A DNA stretch of 64,000 nucleotides from Bacteroidaceae bacterium (GCA_902362595.1 CABIXF010000019.1:4672-68671), one strand, 5' to 3'; shown: positions 1 to 10,219, numbered from the stretch's first letter. Numbers and translations are program-made. Notes: a model not told the origin generated them from the letters alone.

Positions 1-26
1 TACAATGCTGTATTAAATTTTAAAAA

Positions 27-1298
27 ATGAGAAAGCTAATTTTCAGTTTACTGACCGCTACTTTCTGTAGTGCCTCTTCTATTTTCGCACAGCAGACAGA
101 AAAGACCATTACTATACAAGCGGCCAACGGACAGGAGGATGTAATAGATTTGCCGGAAGGAATGATATCTACCACAGACAGTCTTTATCTTGACTGGATA
201 TCCAAACACTATATAAATCCGGCAGAAAATTGTACCATGAGTACCCAAAACCCGGAAGTCAGCGATTCCATTTATATGGACCGCTTGCAACGCATCCCTG
301 CCATTATTGAAATGCCTTACAACGACATTATTCGCAAATTTATCGACATGTATGCCACCCGGCTTCGACAAAAAGTGTCCTTTATGTTAAGTGCCAACAA
401 CCTCTACATGCCGATTTTTGAGGAAGCACTCGACTTATACGACCTTCCGTTGGAATTGAAATACCTCCCTGTCATTGAATCAGCACTCAATCCTACCGCT
501 ACATCTTCACAAGGGGCTGTGGGATTATGGCAATTTATGCTCCGCACAGGACAGGTATATGGACTAAAAGTCAACTCATTGGTAGACGAACGAAGAGATC
601 CGGTGAAATCCACACGAGCTGCAGCACGCTATCTGAAGGATTTGTATGACATTTATCATGACTGGAACCTGGTATTAGCAGCCTACAATTGCGGACCTGG
701 CACCATCAACAAAGCCATTCGCCGGGCTGGAGGAGAAACGGACTTCTGGAAAATCTACAATTATCTGCCCAAAGAAACAAGAGGGTATGTGCCGGCTTTT
801 GTCGCCGCCAATTATATCATGACATATTATTGCGAGCACTACATCAGTCCAATGGAAATGAACATGCCGGAAAGTACCGACACCGTTCATATCAACCGCC
901 CTCTGAATTTAAATCAAATAGCTGGAGTATGTAAAATTGACATCGACCAGTTGCGCGCCCTCAATCCGGAGTTCAAAAAAGACATTATCCCTGGAAATGA
1001 GAAACCGTATGCCCTGCGACTCCCAACTGATATGATGAGCTGTTTCATTGACCATGAAGATAGCATATACAACTACAAGCCAGAAATCTATCAGACTCGA
1101 AGAAGTACAGTAGTAGCTGTAAGCAACACCACTACTCAAAAACAGAGTAACAAAAAGGCAGTATACCACCGCATTCGAAATGGAGAAACATTGGGCAGTA
1201 TTGCCGCAAAATATGGAGTAAGTGTGAAACAGCTCCGGCGTCTGAACGGCATAAAGGGAAGCAATATCCGTGCCGGCAAATCACTGCGCATCCGATAA
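27..1298 (+). CDS. Membrane-bound lytic murein transglycosylase, MltD-like (SLT + LysM)
   Basis: This exported enzyme is predicted to cleave the glycan strands of peptidoglycan in the periplasm. The 423-residue protein starts with a signal peptide (about residues 1-21, ending Phe-Ala-Gln). A lytic transglycosylase (SLT) domain follows at about 115-250, with the catalytic glutamate in VIESALNP near residue 151 and the GAVGLWQFM motif after it. The C-terminus (about 380-423) is one LysM module (RNGETLGSIAAKYGVSV), which binds peptidoglycan. E. coli MltD has more LysM repeats, so this is a shorter version. It stands just upstream of the RelA/SpoT gene on the same strand with a 76-bp gap, so co-transcription is possible. 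The upstream region is outside the window. Confidence 0.9.
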   Translation: MRKLIFSLLTATFCSASSIFAQQTEKTITIQAANGQEDVIDLPEGMISTTDSLYLDWISKHYINPAENCTMSTQNPEVSDSIYMDRLQRIPAIIEMPYNDIIRKFIDMYATRLRQKVSFMLSANNLYMPIFEEALDLYDLPLELKYLPVIESALNPTATSSQGAVGLWQFMLRTGQVYGLKVNSLVDERRDPVKSTRAAARYLKDLYDIYHDWNLVLAAYNCGPGTINKAIRRAGGETDFWKIYNYLPKETRGYVPAFVAANYIMTYYCEHYISPMEMNMPESTDTVHINRPLNLNQIAGVCKIDIDQLRALNPEFKKDIIPGNEKPYALRLPTDMMSCFIDHEDSIYNYKPEIYQTRRSTVVAVSNTTTQKQSNKKAVYHRIRNGETLGSIAAKYGVSVKQLRRLNGIKGSNIRAGKSLRIR

Positions 1299-1374
1299 GA
1301 AAAGTAACCGTTTGCTTGTTAGATTCGTATTTTTCCCTATTTTTGCATTATTGATTCAAAGAAGGGAGAGAATT

Positions 1375-3654
1375 ATGACTGAGGAGAAACTTACGCAGGA
1401 ACAGGCAGATGAAAAACTGATTGACGATGCATTCCAGGAACTTCTGGACCGATATCTAGAAAGCAAACACCGGAAAAAAGTTGAAATTATTACGAAAGCC
1501 TTTAATTTCGCCCGACAGGCGCACAAAGGAGTGCGCCGACGTTCGGGCGAACCTTATATCTTACATCCTATAGCCGTCGCACGCATTGCATGTGTGGAAA
1601 TAGGCTTGGGATCTACGTCCATCTGTTCGGCCTTACTTCACGACGTAGTAGAAGATACAGATTATACTGTAGAAGACATTGAAAATCTGTTCGGTCCTAA
1701 AATTGCCCAAATTGTAGACGGACTGACAAAAATCTCAGGAGGTATCTTCGGAGACCGAGCTTCGGCACAAGCAGAAAACTTCAAGAAACTGCTTCTCACG
1801 ATGAATGATGATATCCGAGTCATCCTCATCAAAATAGCCGACCGCCTGCACAACATGCGTACCCTTGGTTCCATGCTTCCCAGCAAACAATACAAAATTG
1901 CAGGAGAAACCCTTTATATCTATGCGCCATTAGCCAACCGTTTGGGACTCAACCGTATCAAGACAGAACTTGAAGATTTGAGTTTCAAATATGAACATCC
2001 TGAAGCCTACCAAAAAATAGAAGATAAATTAAAAGCCACACAAGCTGAAAGAGATAGTTTGTTTGAAGAGTTTACTGCTCCCATACGGGCACAACTCGAC
2101 AAAATGGGGCTTCCTTATCGAATTCTGGCACGTGTCAAATCACCTTATTCCATTTGGAATAAGATGCAGAACAAGCATATTACTTTCGAAGAAATCTATG
2201 ACATTCTAGCTGTAAGAATTATCTTTACACCTAAAAATGAAGAAGAAGAGCTAAATGATTGCTTCAATATTTATGTAGCTATTTCACGCATCTACAAACC
2301 TCATCCAGACCGTCTGCGCGACTGGGTCAGTCACCCGAAAGCCAATGGTTATCAAGCTCTTCATGTAACATTGATGAGTAATAAAGGACAATGGATTGAA
2401 GTACAGATTCGAAGTGAACGAATGAATGATGTGGCAGAACAGGGTTTTGCCGCTCATTGGAAATATAAAGAAGGCGGAGGTAGTGAAGACGAAGGAGAGC
2501 TCAGCAAATGGCTGAAAACAATCAAAGAAATCCTGGATGACCCACAACCGGATGCCATTGACTTTTTGGATACCATCAAACTTAACCTTTTTGCATCTGA
2601 AATATTTGTTTTCACTCCAAAAGGTGAAATCAAAACCATGCCTCAAAACGCCACGGCACTCGATTTTGCTTTTTCTATCCACACTTTCCTTGGGAGCCAT
2701 TGTATCGGAGCAAAGGTAAACCATAAACTGGTTCCACTAAGTCATAAATTGCAAAGTGGAGACCAAGTGGAAATTCTGACTTCCAAATCACAGAAAGTAC
2801 AGCCCTCATGGATAAATTTTGCGACTACAGCAAAAGCGAAAGCTAAAATACTTTCTATCCTGAAACGAGAACGAAAAGAAACACAGCAACAAGGGGAAGA
2901 CATGTTACATGATTTCTTCCAAAAGGAAGGCATTGAAGCCAATGATACAAATATTCAGAAATTATGCACACTTCACAAATTGAAAACACCTGAGGATTTA
3001 ATGTATCAGATTGGACAAAAGGTCTTCGTACTAGGTGATTTGGATAAAAACGAATTAAAAGAAAAGCCTACACCAACCAACTGGAAAAAATATATTGCTT
3101 TTGCCTTTGGAGGGAGTAAATCGAAGACACAATCCAATGAACAACCCAAGGAAAGCACGCCACAATTAAATATTGACAAAAAGAAAGTGGTGCGACTCAC
3201 TCCTGACGAAATTCAAAAGCACTATATCATCGCTGATTGTTGTAAACCGATACCAGGAGATGATGTGTTAGGCTATATTGATGACAACAACCGTATCATC
3301 ATTCACAAACGACAATGCCCAATTGCAGCCCAACTGAAAACCAGTTTTGGGAACAGATTACTTGCTGTACAATGGGAAACTGGAAAAGCCCTTAACTTCC
3401 CTGTTAATGTATATATAAAAGGTATTGATGGAATCGGAGTATTGAATCAGGTAACCCAGATTATCTCCCAGCAGTTAAATGTCAACATCCACAAGTTGAA
3501 CATCGAATCCAATGATGGAATTTTTGAAGGACGAATCCAGCTTTTCGTACACGATGTAGACGATGTAAATACGATTTGTGAAAACTTAAAGAAACTGGAA
3601 AGTATCAAAAAAGTAACTCGCATCGAAAGTTTTGATGACAAAATTACCGACTAA
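1375..3654 (+). CDS. Bifunctional (p)ppGpp synthetase/hydrolase, RelA/SpoT family
   Basis: This enzyme makes and degrades the alarmone (p)ppGpp in the stringent response. I place the start at the ATG at 1375 (MTEEKLTQ), because it follows a purine-rich GAAGGGAGAG, although the frame is open back to 1270, inside the preceding gene. The 759-residue product has an HD hydrolase domain (about 50-200, with LLHDVVEDTD), a synthetase domain (about 240-360, with RVKSPYSIWNKM and NGYQALH), a TGS domain (about 410-470), a zinc-finger-like segment with the DCCKP motif, and a C-terminal ACT domain (about 685-755). The intact HD motif argues that both activities are present. A bidirectional-looking terminator follows. 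Confidence 0.93.
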   Translation: MTEEKLTQEQADEKLIDDAFQELLDRYLESKHRKKVEIITKAFNFARQAHKGVRRRSGEPYILHPIAVARIACVEIGLGSTSICSALLHDVVEDTDYTVEDIENLFGPKIAQIVDGLTKISGGIFGDRASAQAENFKKLLLTMNDDIRVILIKIADRLHNMRTLGSMLPSKQYKIAGETLYIYAPLANRLGLNRIKTELEDLSFKYEHPEAYQKIEDKLKATQAERDSLFEEFTAPIRAQLDKMGLPYRILARVKSPYSIWNKMQNKHITFEEIYDILAVRIIFTPKNEEEELNDCFNIYVAISRIYKPHPDRLRDWVSHPKANGYQALHVTLMSNKGQWIEVQIRSERMNDVAEQGFAAHWKYKEGGGSEDEGELSKWLKTIKEILDDPQPDAIDFLDTIKLNLFASEIFVFTPKGEIKTMPQNATALDFAFSIHTFLGSHCIGAKVNHKLVPLSHKLQSGDQVEILTSKSQKVQPSWINFATTAKAKAKILSILKRERKETQQQGEDMLHDFFQKEGIEANDTNIQKLCTLHKLKTPEDLMYQIGQKVFVLGDLDKNELKEKPTPTNWKKYIAFAFGGSKSKTQSNEQPKESTPQLNIDKKKVVRLTPDEIQKHYIIADCCKPIPGDDVLGYIDDNNRIIIHKRQCPIAAQLKTSFGNRLLAVQWETGKALNFPVNVYIKGIDGIGVLNQVTQIISQQLNVNIHKLNIESNDGIFEGRIQLFVHDVDDVNTICENLKKLESIKKVTRIESFDDKITD

Positions 3655-3673
3655 AAAATATACGATTCACACA

Positions 3674-3708
3674 AAATTCGGCCGGGGAAAAGATTCTCGG
3701 CCGAATTT
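3674..3708. terminator. Bidirectional intrinsic terminator
   Basis: An 11-bp perfect stem (AAATTCGGCCG and its complement) encloses a 13-nt loop. The A/T bases at both sides would let it end the RelA/SpoT transcript from the left and the MerR gene from the right. The two genes converge here. Confidence 0.8.
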
Positions 3709-3718
3709 ATTCTTGCCA

Positions 3719-4066
3719 TTACGTTAAATAGTCTAGTTCGTTACGCATGCTCACCAACTCTTCCCGGATACGTTTCAAACGCTCCACGACATTAGCTGTC
3801 TGCAAAGTTTCCTCCCGATTCTGCTTCAAACGCTGCTTAGCCCCAGCCAATGTCATCCCTTTTTCTTTCACTAAATGATATACCAAACGGATATTCTCTA
3901 TATCTTCTTTACGATATTGACGAATGTTACCACCTGCCTTTTTAGGAGAAATCATGGGAAATTCCTTTTCCCAATACCTCAACAACGATTCATTCACGCC
4001 AAACATCCGAGCCACTTCACTAATGGAATAATACAATTTCAATTCTTTTTCTGCCTTTAAAGCCAT
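3719..4066 (-). CDS. MerR family transcriptional regulator
   Basis: This is a small DNA-binding regulator of 115 residues. The N-terminal part (about 10-78) is a MerR-type winged helix: YYSISEVARMFGVNESLLRYWEKEF, followed by the wing and IRQYRKEDIENI. The C-terminal third is a short predicted helix rich in Glu, Arg and Lys, suitable for dimerisation, with no cysteines or ligand domain. It lies 16 bp downstream of the M23 peptidase gene on the same strand, so the two probably share a transcript. The effector and target genes cannot be told from sequence. Confidence 0.88.
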   Translation of the reverse strand: MALKAEKELKLYYSISEVARMFGVNESLLRYWEKEFPMISPKKAGGNIRQYRKEDIENIRLVYHLVKEKGMTLAGAKQRLKQNREETLQTANVVERLKRIREELVSMRNELDYLT

Positions 4067-4082
4067 ACAAAATCTCCTTTTT

Positions 4083-5048
4083 TTAATCGAATACTCTACC
4101 GTGATTGGCAGCTATCTCAATCATCTTTTCATAATCGTCTGCGTTTAAATCCATGAAGTAATAGTTCACAGGATTCACAATCTTTCCTTTTACACGTACT
4201 TCATAGTGCAAATGTGGCCCTGTACTTTTCCCGGTAGAACCCACTTCCCCGATAACTTCTCCACGGGTCACATTCTGGCCTACCCGTACCTTAATGGCAT
4301 TCAAATGTGCATAACGAGTCACATACCCAAAACCATGGTCTATAATAATACAATTCCCATAGAGTCCGTCCCATCCAGCTTGCTTCACTCGACCATCTCC
4401 CGTAGCATATACCGGTGTTCCGATATTTGCCGAAAAATCCATTCCTGCATGGAATTTCACAGTCTTATAAATGGGGTCTATACGCATGCCATACCCCGAG
4501 GCAGTCTGCTTTAAATTTTTATTCGACACCGGCTGTATAGCAGGGATGCAAGCAAGCATCTTATCGTGCTGCTTGCAAAGCGCTACGACTTCATCAAAAG
4601 ATTTAGACTGCGCATAAATTTTTTGCTCCAAACCGTCCATTTTCTGTAAGGTATGAATTACCAGACGGCTGTTCGCCATATCCATCAACTCATTGTAACG
4701 CGCACTGCTGGCTTTCCCAGATCGCTGTTCATCGGGCAACGGATCAGCCTGCATCATCACCCGATAGATATTGTCATCACGTTGTTGCAAACGCAGCATC
4801 ACCCCTTCAGCCTCATCCAAACGAGAAGATAAAATGGCATATTGCGACAACAACCGTGAATTCTCTGTACGAAGATCCTTTTCTGAAGGTGAACCAAAAA
4901 TCCATATTAACAAAATAAAACTTCCGGCACCCAGCCCCATACCTACAAACAACTGTCTGAGATAACTCAATGCCCGCTGTCGCATGGTAGGATAAATACG
5001 GTCGTAAGTACGTGTTTTCGGATTATAAACATAATAGACTTTACGCAT
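4083..5048 (-). CDS. M23 family metallopeptidase (LytM-type), membrane anchored
   Basis: This is a predicted peptidoglycan endopeptidase or a regulator of amidases. The 321-residue protein has a basic cytoplasmic N-terminus, one transmembrane segment at about 34-52 (GMGLGAGSFILLIWIF), a predicted coiled region (about 55-85 and 120-160), and an M23 domain at about 190-300. The zinc ligands are visible as HAGMD and HLHYE, with RYAHL between them, so the catalytic site looks intact, unlike degenerate LytM proteins such as EnvC. It is divergent from alaS, with about 130 bp between their starts. Confidence 0.9.
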   Translation of the reverse strand: MRKVYYVYNPKTRTYDRIYPTMRQRALSYLRQLFVGMGLGAGSFILLIWIFGSPSEKDLRTENSRLLSQYAILSSRLDEAEGVMLRLQQRDDNIYRVMMQADPLPDEQRSGKASSARYNELMDMANSRLVIHTLQKMDGLEQKIYAQSKSFDEVVALCKQHDKMLACIPAIQPVSNKNLKQTASGYGMRIDPIYKTVKFHAGMDFSANIGTPVYATGDGRVKQAGWDGLYGNCIIIDHGFGYVTRYAHLNAIKVRVGQNVTRGEVIGEVGSTGKSTGPHLHYEVRVKGKIVNPVNYYFMDLNADDYEKMIEIAANHGRVFD

Positions 5049-5129
5049 GTGGTTCGATTTTGGAAAAATTTAAGCAACAAAACATCAAGTTTTTGCACCA
5101 AACATACAGACAAAAATAATAAAAGCGAT

Positions 5130-5137
5130 TATCTTTG
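5130..5137 (+). promoter_or_regulatory. Probable -7 box of the alaS promoter
   Basis: TATCTTTG fits the Bacteroides -7 consensus TAnnTTTG and lies 44 bp before the alaS ATG. I see no good TTTG -33 box at the usual 19-21 bp spacing, so the call rests on the -7 box alone. Confidence 0.5.
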
Positions 5138-5181
5138 CAAATCAATTTTGAGAATATTAACTACAAGACAATATAACGACT

Positions 5182-7800
5182 ATGTTGACAGCAAATGAAA
5201 TCCGCGACTCATTCGTCAAGTTCTTTGAGTCAAAAGGACATCAGATTGTGCCTTCTGCACCAATGGTCATCAAAGACGACCCGACCCTGATGTTTACCAA
5301 CGCCGGTATGAACCAATTCAAGGATATCATACTTGGAAACCATCCTGCTAAATACAAACGTGTAACCGACTCACAAAAATGTTTGCGTGTGAGCGGAAAA
5401 CATAATGACCTGGAAGAGGTAGGTCACGATACGTACCACCATACCATGTTTGAGATGTTGGGTAACTGGTCATTTGGCGACTACTTCAAGAAAGAAGTGA
5501 TTGGTTGGGCTTACGAATACCTGGTAGAGGTACTGAAGCTGGACCCAAAAGACTTGTATGTTACTGTCTTTGAAGGAAGTCCGGAAGAAGGCCTGGCTCG
5601 TGACGATGAAGCTGCCGGTTACTGGGCACAGTATTTCCCTGCAGACCATATCATCAATGGAAACAAGCACGACAACTTCTGGGAAATGGGTGATACAGGT
5701 CCTTGTGGTCCGTGCTCTGAAATTCATATCGACTCTCGTTCAGCCGAAGAAAAAGCAGCCGTTCCGGGACGCGAACTGGTAAACAAAGACCATCCTCAGG
5801 TAATTGAAATCTGGAACCTTGTGTTCATGCAATACAACCGCAAAGCCGACGGAACATTGGAACCGCTTCCTGCAAAGGTTATCGATACCGGAATGGGATT
5901 CGAACGTTTGGTACGTACCCTGCAAGGAAAGACTTCCAACTACGATACAGACGTATTCCAGCCTATCATCAAAGTGATTGGCGATTTGTCTGGCAAGAAA
6001 TATGGTGATGACCCGAAAGTGGATGTAGCCATGCGTGTGGTAGCCGACCATATTCGTACCATCGCCTTTTCTATCACCGACGGACAGCTGCCATCGAATG
6101 CCAAGGCTGGTTATGTAATCCGTCGTATCCTGCGCCGTGCCGTACGTTATGCCTATACTTTCCTGGGGCAGAAACAAGCTTTCATGTACAAACTGGTTCC
6201 GGTACTGGTTGAAAATATGGGAGGTGCTTATCCTGAACTGAAAGCCCAGCAGCCGCTGATTGAGAAAGTGATGAAGGAAGAAGAAGAATCTTTCCTCCGC
6301 ACACTGGAAACAGGTATCCGCCTGCTCGATAAGACGATGAACGAAACAAAAGCTGCCGGAAAAACTGAAATCAGTGGAGTAGATGCCTTTACATTATATG
6401 ATACCTTCGGATTCCCGTTCGACTTGACTGAACTGATTCTTCGTGAAAATGGTCTGACTGCCGACGTGAAAGGTTTCGAAGCAGAAATGCAAAAACAGAA
6501 ACAGCGTGCTCGTAATGCCGCTGCCGTAGAAACCGGTGACTGGGTAACCCTGAAAGAAGGTGAAACCAAATTTGTAGGCTACGATTACACGGAATACGAA
6601 ACCAGCATCTTGCGTTACCGCCAAATCAAACAGAAAAACCAGACACTCTACCAGATTGTTTTAAGCGAAACCCCGTTCTATGCAGAAAGCGGTGGTCAGG
6701 TAGGTGATACCGGTGTACTGGTCAGCGAATTCGAAACCATCGACATCATTGATACCAAGAAGGAAAACAATCTTCCAATCCATATCGCCAAGAAATTGCC
6801 GGAACATCTGGATGCACCGATGATGGCTTGTGTGGATACCGACAAACGTGCCGCTTGTGCCGCCAACCACTCTTGTACGCACTTGCTGGATGAAGCCCTC
6901 CGCCAGGTGCTGGGTACCCACGTAGAACAGAAAGGTTCTTTGGTTACTCCAGACTCTCTGCGTTTCGACTTCTCTCACTTCCAGAAAGTGACTCCGGAAC
7001 AGCTGCGTGAAGTGGAACACCTGGTAAATGCCAAGATTCGCGCAGACATTCCTTTGACAGAATACCGTAACTTGCCGATTGAAAAAGCCAAGGAACTGGG
7101 TGCCATTGCCCTGTTCGGTGAAAAATACGGAGACGAAGTGCGTGTCGTACAGTTCGGTTCCTCTATCGAGTTCTGTGGAGGTACACACGTATCTGCTACC
7201 GGAAAGATTGGTATGGTAAAAATCCTGTCTGAAAGCTCTGTAGCTGCAGGCGTACGCCGTATCGAAGCCGTAACCGGTGCCAAGGTAGAAGAAATGTTCG
7301 ATACCGTACAGGATACCATCAACGACCTGAAAGCCTTGTTCAACAACGCTCCGGACCTGAAAGCTGCCATTACCAAGTACATCGATGAGAATGCCGGCCT
7401 GAAGAAACAGATGGAAGAATTCATGAAAGAGAAAGAGGCCTCTGTAAAGAACAAGCTGATTGAAAACGCCAAGGAAATCAACGGTGTAAAAGTGATTAAA
7501 GCCGTACTTCCGATGCCAGCCGATGCAGTGAAGAACATCGCCTTCCAATTGAAAGGACAGTTCACAGAAAACCTGTTTGTGGTAATCGGCAGTGTATTCG
7601 AAAACAAACCGTTGCTGACTGTCACCATGAGCGATGACCAGGTGAAAGCCGGATTGAATGCAGGACAATTGGTTCGCGAAGCTGCCAAACTGATTCAAGG
7701 TGGTGGCGGTGGACAGCCTCACTTCGCTACAGCCGGAGGAAAAAATCCTGACGGATTAAATGCTGCTGTAGATAAAGTCATTGAACTAGCTGGATTCTAA
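5182..7800 (+). CDS. alaS: Alanyl-tRNA synthetase
   Basis: AlaS charges tRNA-Ala with alanine in the cytoplasm. The length (872 residues) matches the family (E. coli 876). The N-terminal class II catalytic domain includes [29 protein letters not shown], and [15 protein letters not shown]. The editing domain carries the zinc-binding [16 protein letters not shown] and the CGGTHV motif near residue 668. The C-Ala domain ends with the glycine-rich [14 protein letters not shown] stretch. It stands alone, with its own terminator downstream. Confidence 0.98.
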   Translation: MLTANEIRDSFVKFFESKGHQIVPSAPMVIKDDPTLMFTNAGMNQFKDIILGNHPAKYKRVTDSQKCLRVSGKHNDLEEVGHDTYHHTMFEMLGNWSFGDYFKKEVIGWAYEYLVEVLKLDPKDLYVTVFEGSPEEGLARDDEAAGYWAQYFPADHIINGNKHDNFWEMGDTGPCGPCSEIHIDSRSAEEKAAVPGRELVNKDHPQVIEIWNLVFMQYNRKADGTLEPLPAKVIDTGMGFERLVRTLQGKTSNYDTDVFQPIIKVIGDLSGKKYGDDPKVDVAMRVVADHIRTIAFSITDGQLPSNAKAGYVIRRILRRAVRYAYTFLGQKQAFMYKLVPVLVENMGGAYPELKAQQPLIEKVMKEEEESFLRTLETGIRLLDKTMNETKAAGKTEISGVDAFTLYDTFGFPFDLTELILRENGLTADVKGFEAEMQKQKQRARNAAAVETGDWVTLKEGETKFVGYDYTEYETSILRYRQIKQKNQTLYQIVLSETPFYAESGGQVGDTGVLVSEFETIDIIDTKKENNLPIHIAKKLPEHLDAPMMACVDTDKRAACAANHSCTHLLDEALRQVLGTHVEQKGSLVTPDSLRFDFSHFQKVTPEQLREVEHLVNAKIRADIPLTEYRNLPIEKAKELGAIALFGEKYGDEVRVVQFGSSIEFCGGTHVSATGKIGMVKILSESSVAAGVRRIEAVTGAKVEEMFDTVQDTINDLKALFNNAPDLKAAITKYIDENAGLKKQMEEFMKEKEASVKNKLIENAKEINGVKVIKAVLPMPADAVKNIAFQLKGQFTENLFVVIGSVFENKPLLTVTMSDDQVKAGLNAGQLVREAAKLIQGGGGGQPHFATAGGKNPDGLNAAVDKVIELAGF

Positions 7801-7835
7801 TTTAAATTAAATCCTCTACACAAAAGACACTTTTC

Positions 7836-7880
7836 ATCTCCCCTTATTCGCAATAAAGCATATAAGGGGAGATTCTTTTT
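7836..7880 (+). terminator. Intrinsic terminator of alaS
   Basis: A perfect 12-bp stem (7836-7847 with 7862-7873, ATCTCCCCTTAT and complement) is followed by TCTTTTTAT. It lies 36 bp after the alaS stop. Confidence 0.85.
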
Positions 7881-8332
7881 ATAGAAAGTTCATATTCGAT
7901 CAGAAACAGATAATCTTTATTTGTTCATTTTTAAATTCTACACCACAAACCTTAAAGGATCAATACCTCAATATTCTCAAATTATTATCCTATATCCCTT
8001 TTCCATACCTCTTCTTTTAAATATTTCTCAAAGGTTAAAGAGATAACTTACGTAATATAAAATTCTTGTCAGATACTTTTAGACAACTCTTATTGGTGAA
8101 AAGTGACGAAATATAGTTTTATTGGAATCTACAAATAACCATGTAATTTCAGAGTATAATTATCACATCAATGCCCTCATTGCATTTCTTGTGGTCAACT
8201 TAAAATATCCTTTCCTCCACTGAAGTTTCAAAAATAAAGATGAAATCAATTTTTAACAAGGAAGTAACAACAAAGGCGAGAAAACTCTTCTCTTATATAT
8301 CTATGTGTATATCCCTATTTGTTCGCTCTCAT
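7881..8332. other. Non-coding AT-rich spacer
   Basis: This stretch of about 450 bp between the alaS terminator and the ssrA terminator is AT-rich. I see no convincing gene, repeat or RNA in it. A frame open from 8240 runs into the tmRNA gene and has no protein-like character. Confidence 0.6.
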
Positions 8333-8372
8333 AAAAAATGGAGAGCGTCCCATATTATTCTGAGACGCCCTC
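8333..8372 (-). terminator. Intrinsic terminator of ssrA
   Basis: On the minus strand GAGGGCGTCTC pairs with GGGACGCTCTC (11 pairs, two of them G-U) and is followed by CATTTTTTAT. It lies just beyond the 3' end of the tmRNA. Confidence 0.82.
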
Positions 8373-8387
8373 TTCAAATTCTTTCCG

Positions 8388-8781
8388 TGGACCTGGAGGG
8401 AGTCGAACCCTCGTCCAAACAAGGAAGCCATATGCTTTCTACATGCTTATCTCTGCCTTCGGTTTTCGTGCACAAGCAAGACCAGAGCCACCCACTTATG
8501 CCTTAGTTCCTAAAATTTCATTTCAGCCGCGGAACAAGACTGAAACTATTCCCGAATTTGCTGCACCGCTAAACCAAACGCTTCGGAACAAGAGCTTTTG
8601 AGCGATGTCTCGTTTCCATCACTGTGACGGAAATAAAGCTAATCTACTATACTTCGATTAAGCAGCGAGAGCATAATTTTCGTTGCCAGATAATTGTTCA
8701 GTAACTGAGATTATAGTGCAAATCACTGACGCACTGCATGCTTACATACCACATCTCTCGCTGTCAAAACCAAACAAGCCC
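8388..8781 (-). ncRNA. ssrA: tmRNA (10Sa RNA), trans-translation
   Basis: tmRNA rescues stalled ribosomes and adds a degradation tag. The 3' end carries the T-arm GGTTCGACTCCC and an acceptor strand CAGGTCC plus discriminator A. These pair over seven positions with the 5' end GGGCTTG (+ strand 8775-8781), two of the pairs being G-U, which fixes both ends. The CCA is not encoded. The tag reading frame lies at 8687-8658 and reads GNENYALAA then TAA, close to the Bacteroidetes tags that end YALAA. The region between tag and T-arm contains GC-rich inverted segments compatible with pseudoknots, which I did not fold. The gene is about 394 nt long, has its own promoter, and a terminator follows. Confidence 0.96.
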
Positions 8782-8803
8782 AAGATTAGTATTAAACTGA
8801 CTA

Positions 8804-8834
8804 CAAAGATAACAAATCTTCCCCTATCTACAAA
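8804..8834 (-). promoter_or_regulatory. ssrA promoter, Bacteroides type
   Basis: On the minus strand a TTTG -33 box (8834-8831) and a TATCTTTG -7 box (8811-8804) are separated by exactly 19 bp, which is the Bacteroides consensus layout. The -7 box ends 22 bp before the mature 5' end, leaving room for a short leader removed by RNase P. The -33 box overlaps the T-tract of the preceding gene's terminator. Confidence 0.78.
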
Positions 8835-8859
8835 AAAAGAGGTGCAAATTTGCACCTCT
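8832..8859 (-). terminator. Intrinsic terminator of the AICAR transformylase gene
   Basis: A perfect 20-bp palindrome at 8839-8858 (GAGGTGCAAA and its complement) is followed on the minus strand by a run of seven T (8838-8832). It lies 23 bp after the stop codon. Confidence 0.85.
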
Positions 8860-8881
8860 CCTCTTTTTCTTTCGCCTTATA

Positions 8882-10060
8882 TTAATGATGGAACAAGCGA
8901 ATGCCGGTAAATGCCATTGCGATACCGTACTTATCACATGTTTCAATCACATTATCATCCCGTACAGAGCCTCCGGCCTGCGCAATATACTCTACCCCAC
9001 TCTTATGGGCACGTTCAATATTGTCTCCAAACGGGAAGAATGCATCAGAGCCTAAAGATACTCCCTTCTGTGTATCCAGCCATGCACGCTTCTCTTCACG
9101 AGTCAACACTTCCGGCTTCTCAGTAAAGAACTGCTGCCATACACCATCGGCTAATACGTCATCGTGATCTTCGCTGATATAAATATCAATGGTATTGTCA
9201 CGATCGGCACGACGAATCTTTTCTACCCAAGGCAAATTCAATACTTTCGGATGTTGGCGCAAATACCAAATGTCAGCCTTATTTCCAGCCAGACGAGTAC
9301 AATGGATGCGGCTCTGCTGTCCGGCACCAATACCGATAGCCTGTCCGTCTTTCACGTAACAAACAGAATTAGACTGCGTATATTTCAACGTAATCAATGC
9401 AATCATCAAATCACGCTTGGCCGATTCCGGGAAGTTCTTATTCTGTGTCGGAATATTTGCAAACAGTTCCGGTCCATTCAACTTCACCTCATTACGTCCT
9501 TGTTCAAAAGTAATACCAAACACATCCTTATGTTCAATCGGATTCGGACGATATGCCGGATCAATCTTGATGACATTATAGGTACCCTTCCGCTTATTCT
9601 TCAAAATTTCCAAAGCTGCATCTGTATATCCCGGAGCAATGACACCGTCGGACACCTCACGATTGATGAAACGGGCTGTTTCCTCGTCGCACACATCACT
9701 CAAAGCAATAAAATCACCATAAGATGACATACGGTCGGCACCACGGGCACGCACATACGCATTAGCCAACGGTGACAAAGGCAAGTTATCCACAAAATAA
9801 ATTTTCTTCATGGTTTCATCCAGTTCCAGACCAATCGCGGCCCCGGCAGGACTCACGTGTTTGAACGAAGTGGCAGCCGGCATACCGGTAGCTTCTTTCA
9901 GTTCTTTCACTAACTGCCATCCGTTGAACGCATCCAAAAAGTTGATATAACCGGGACGTCCGTTCAACACTTCAATAGGCAGTTCTCCCTCCTGCATGAA
10001 AATGCGGGCCGGCTTCTGATTAGGGTTGCAGCCGTACTTGAGTTCGAGTTCTTTAGCCAT
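8882..10060 (-). CDS. purH: AICAR transformylase (PurH C-terminal activity) as a separate protein
   Basis: This protein transfers a formyl group to AICAR, the ninth step of de novo IMP synthesis. The 392 residues correspond to the C-terminal domain of PurH: ELKYGCNPNQ at the start, then FKHVSPAGAA, which holds the catalytic Lys-His pair, and IGIGAGQQSR and SDAFFPFGDN later. The IMP cyclohydrolase domain that is fused to it in most bacteria is missing here and is encoded separately at 13392-13985 on the other strand. A TACTTTTG box (10095-10088 on the minus strand) 28 bp upstream is a likely promoter element. The gene appears monocistronic. Confidence 0.92.
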   Translation of the reverse strand: MAKELELKYGCNPNQKPARIFMQEGELPIEVLNGRPGYINFLDAFNGWQLVKELKEATGMPAATSFKHVSPAGAAIGLELDETMKKIYFVDNLPLSPLANAYVRARGADRMSSYGDFIALSDVCDEETARFINREVSDGVIAPGYTDAALEILKNKRKGTYNVIKIDPAYRPNPIEHKDVFGITFEQGRNEVKLNGPELFANIPTQNKNFPESAKRDLMIALITLKYTQSNSVCYVKDGQAIGIGAGQQSRIHCTRLAGNKADIWYLRQHPKVLNLPWVEKIRRADRDNTIDIYISEDHDDVLADGVWQQFFTEKPEVLTREEKRAWLDTQKGVSLGSDAFFPFGDNIERAHKSGVEYIAQAGGSVRDDNVIETCDKYGIAMAFTGIRLFHH

Positions 10061-10219
10061 ATTTTAATAGTTTGGTTGAATTTTCTACAAAAGTACGAAA
10101 AAAACAGAAGCATATTTCACGATTAGTACATGATTTTAGGAAATCCCACAGAAAGCTACTGGAAAATCAAAAAATAAATCTGTATTTTTGTCCATATTCT
10201 ACACAAAATATAAAGAACC

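Noticed and set aside
6661..7722. Minus-strand open frame of 353 codons inside alaS
   Set aside because: It is antisense to the conserved C-terminal half of alaS and its composition is not protein-like.
8388..8420. tRNA gene on the minus strand suggested by GGTTCGACTCCC
   Set aside because: No anticodon arm lies at tRNA distance. The T-arm belongs to ssrA, whose 5' end is near 8781 and whose tag frame is visible.
8240..8601. Two overlapping plus-strand open frames of about 87 codons
   Set aside because: They run over the ssrA gene and its terminator and have no protein character.
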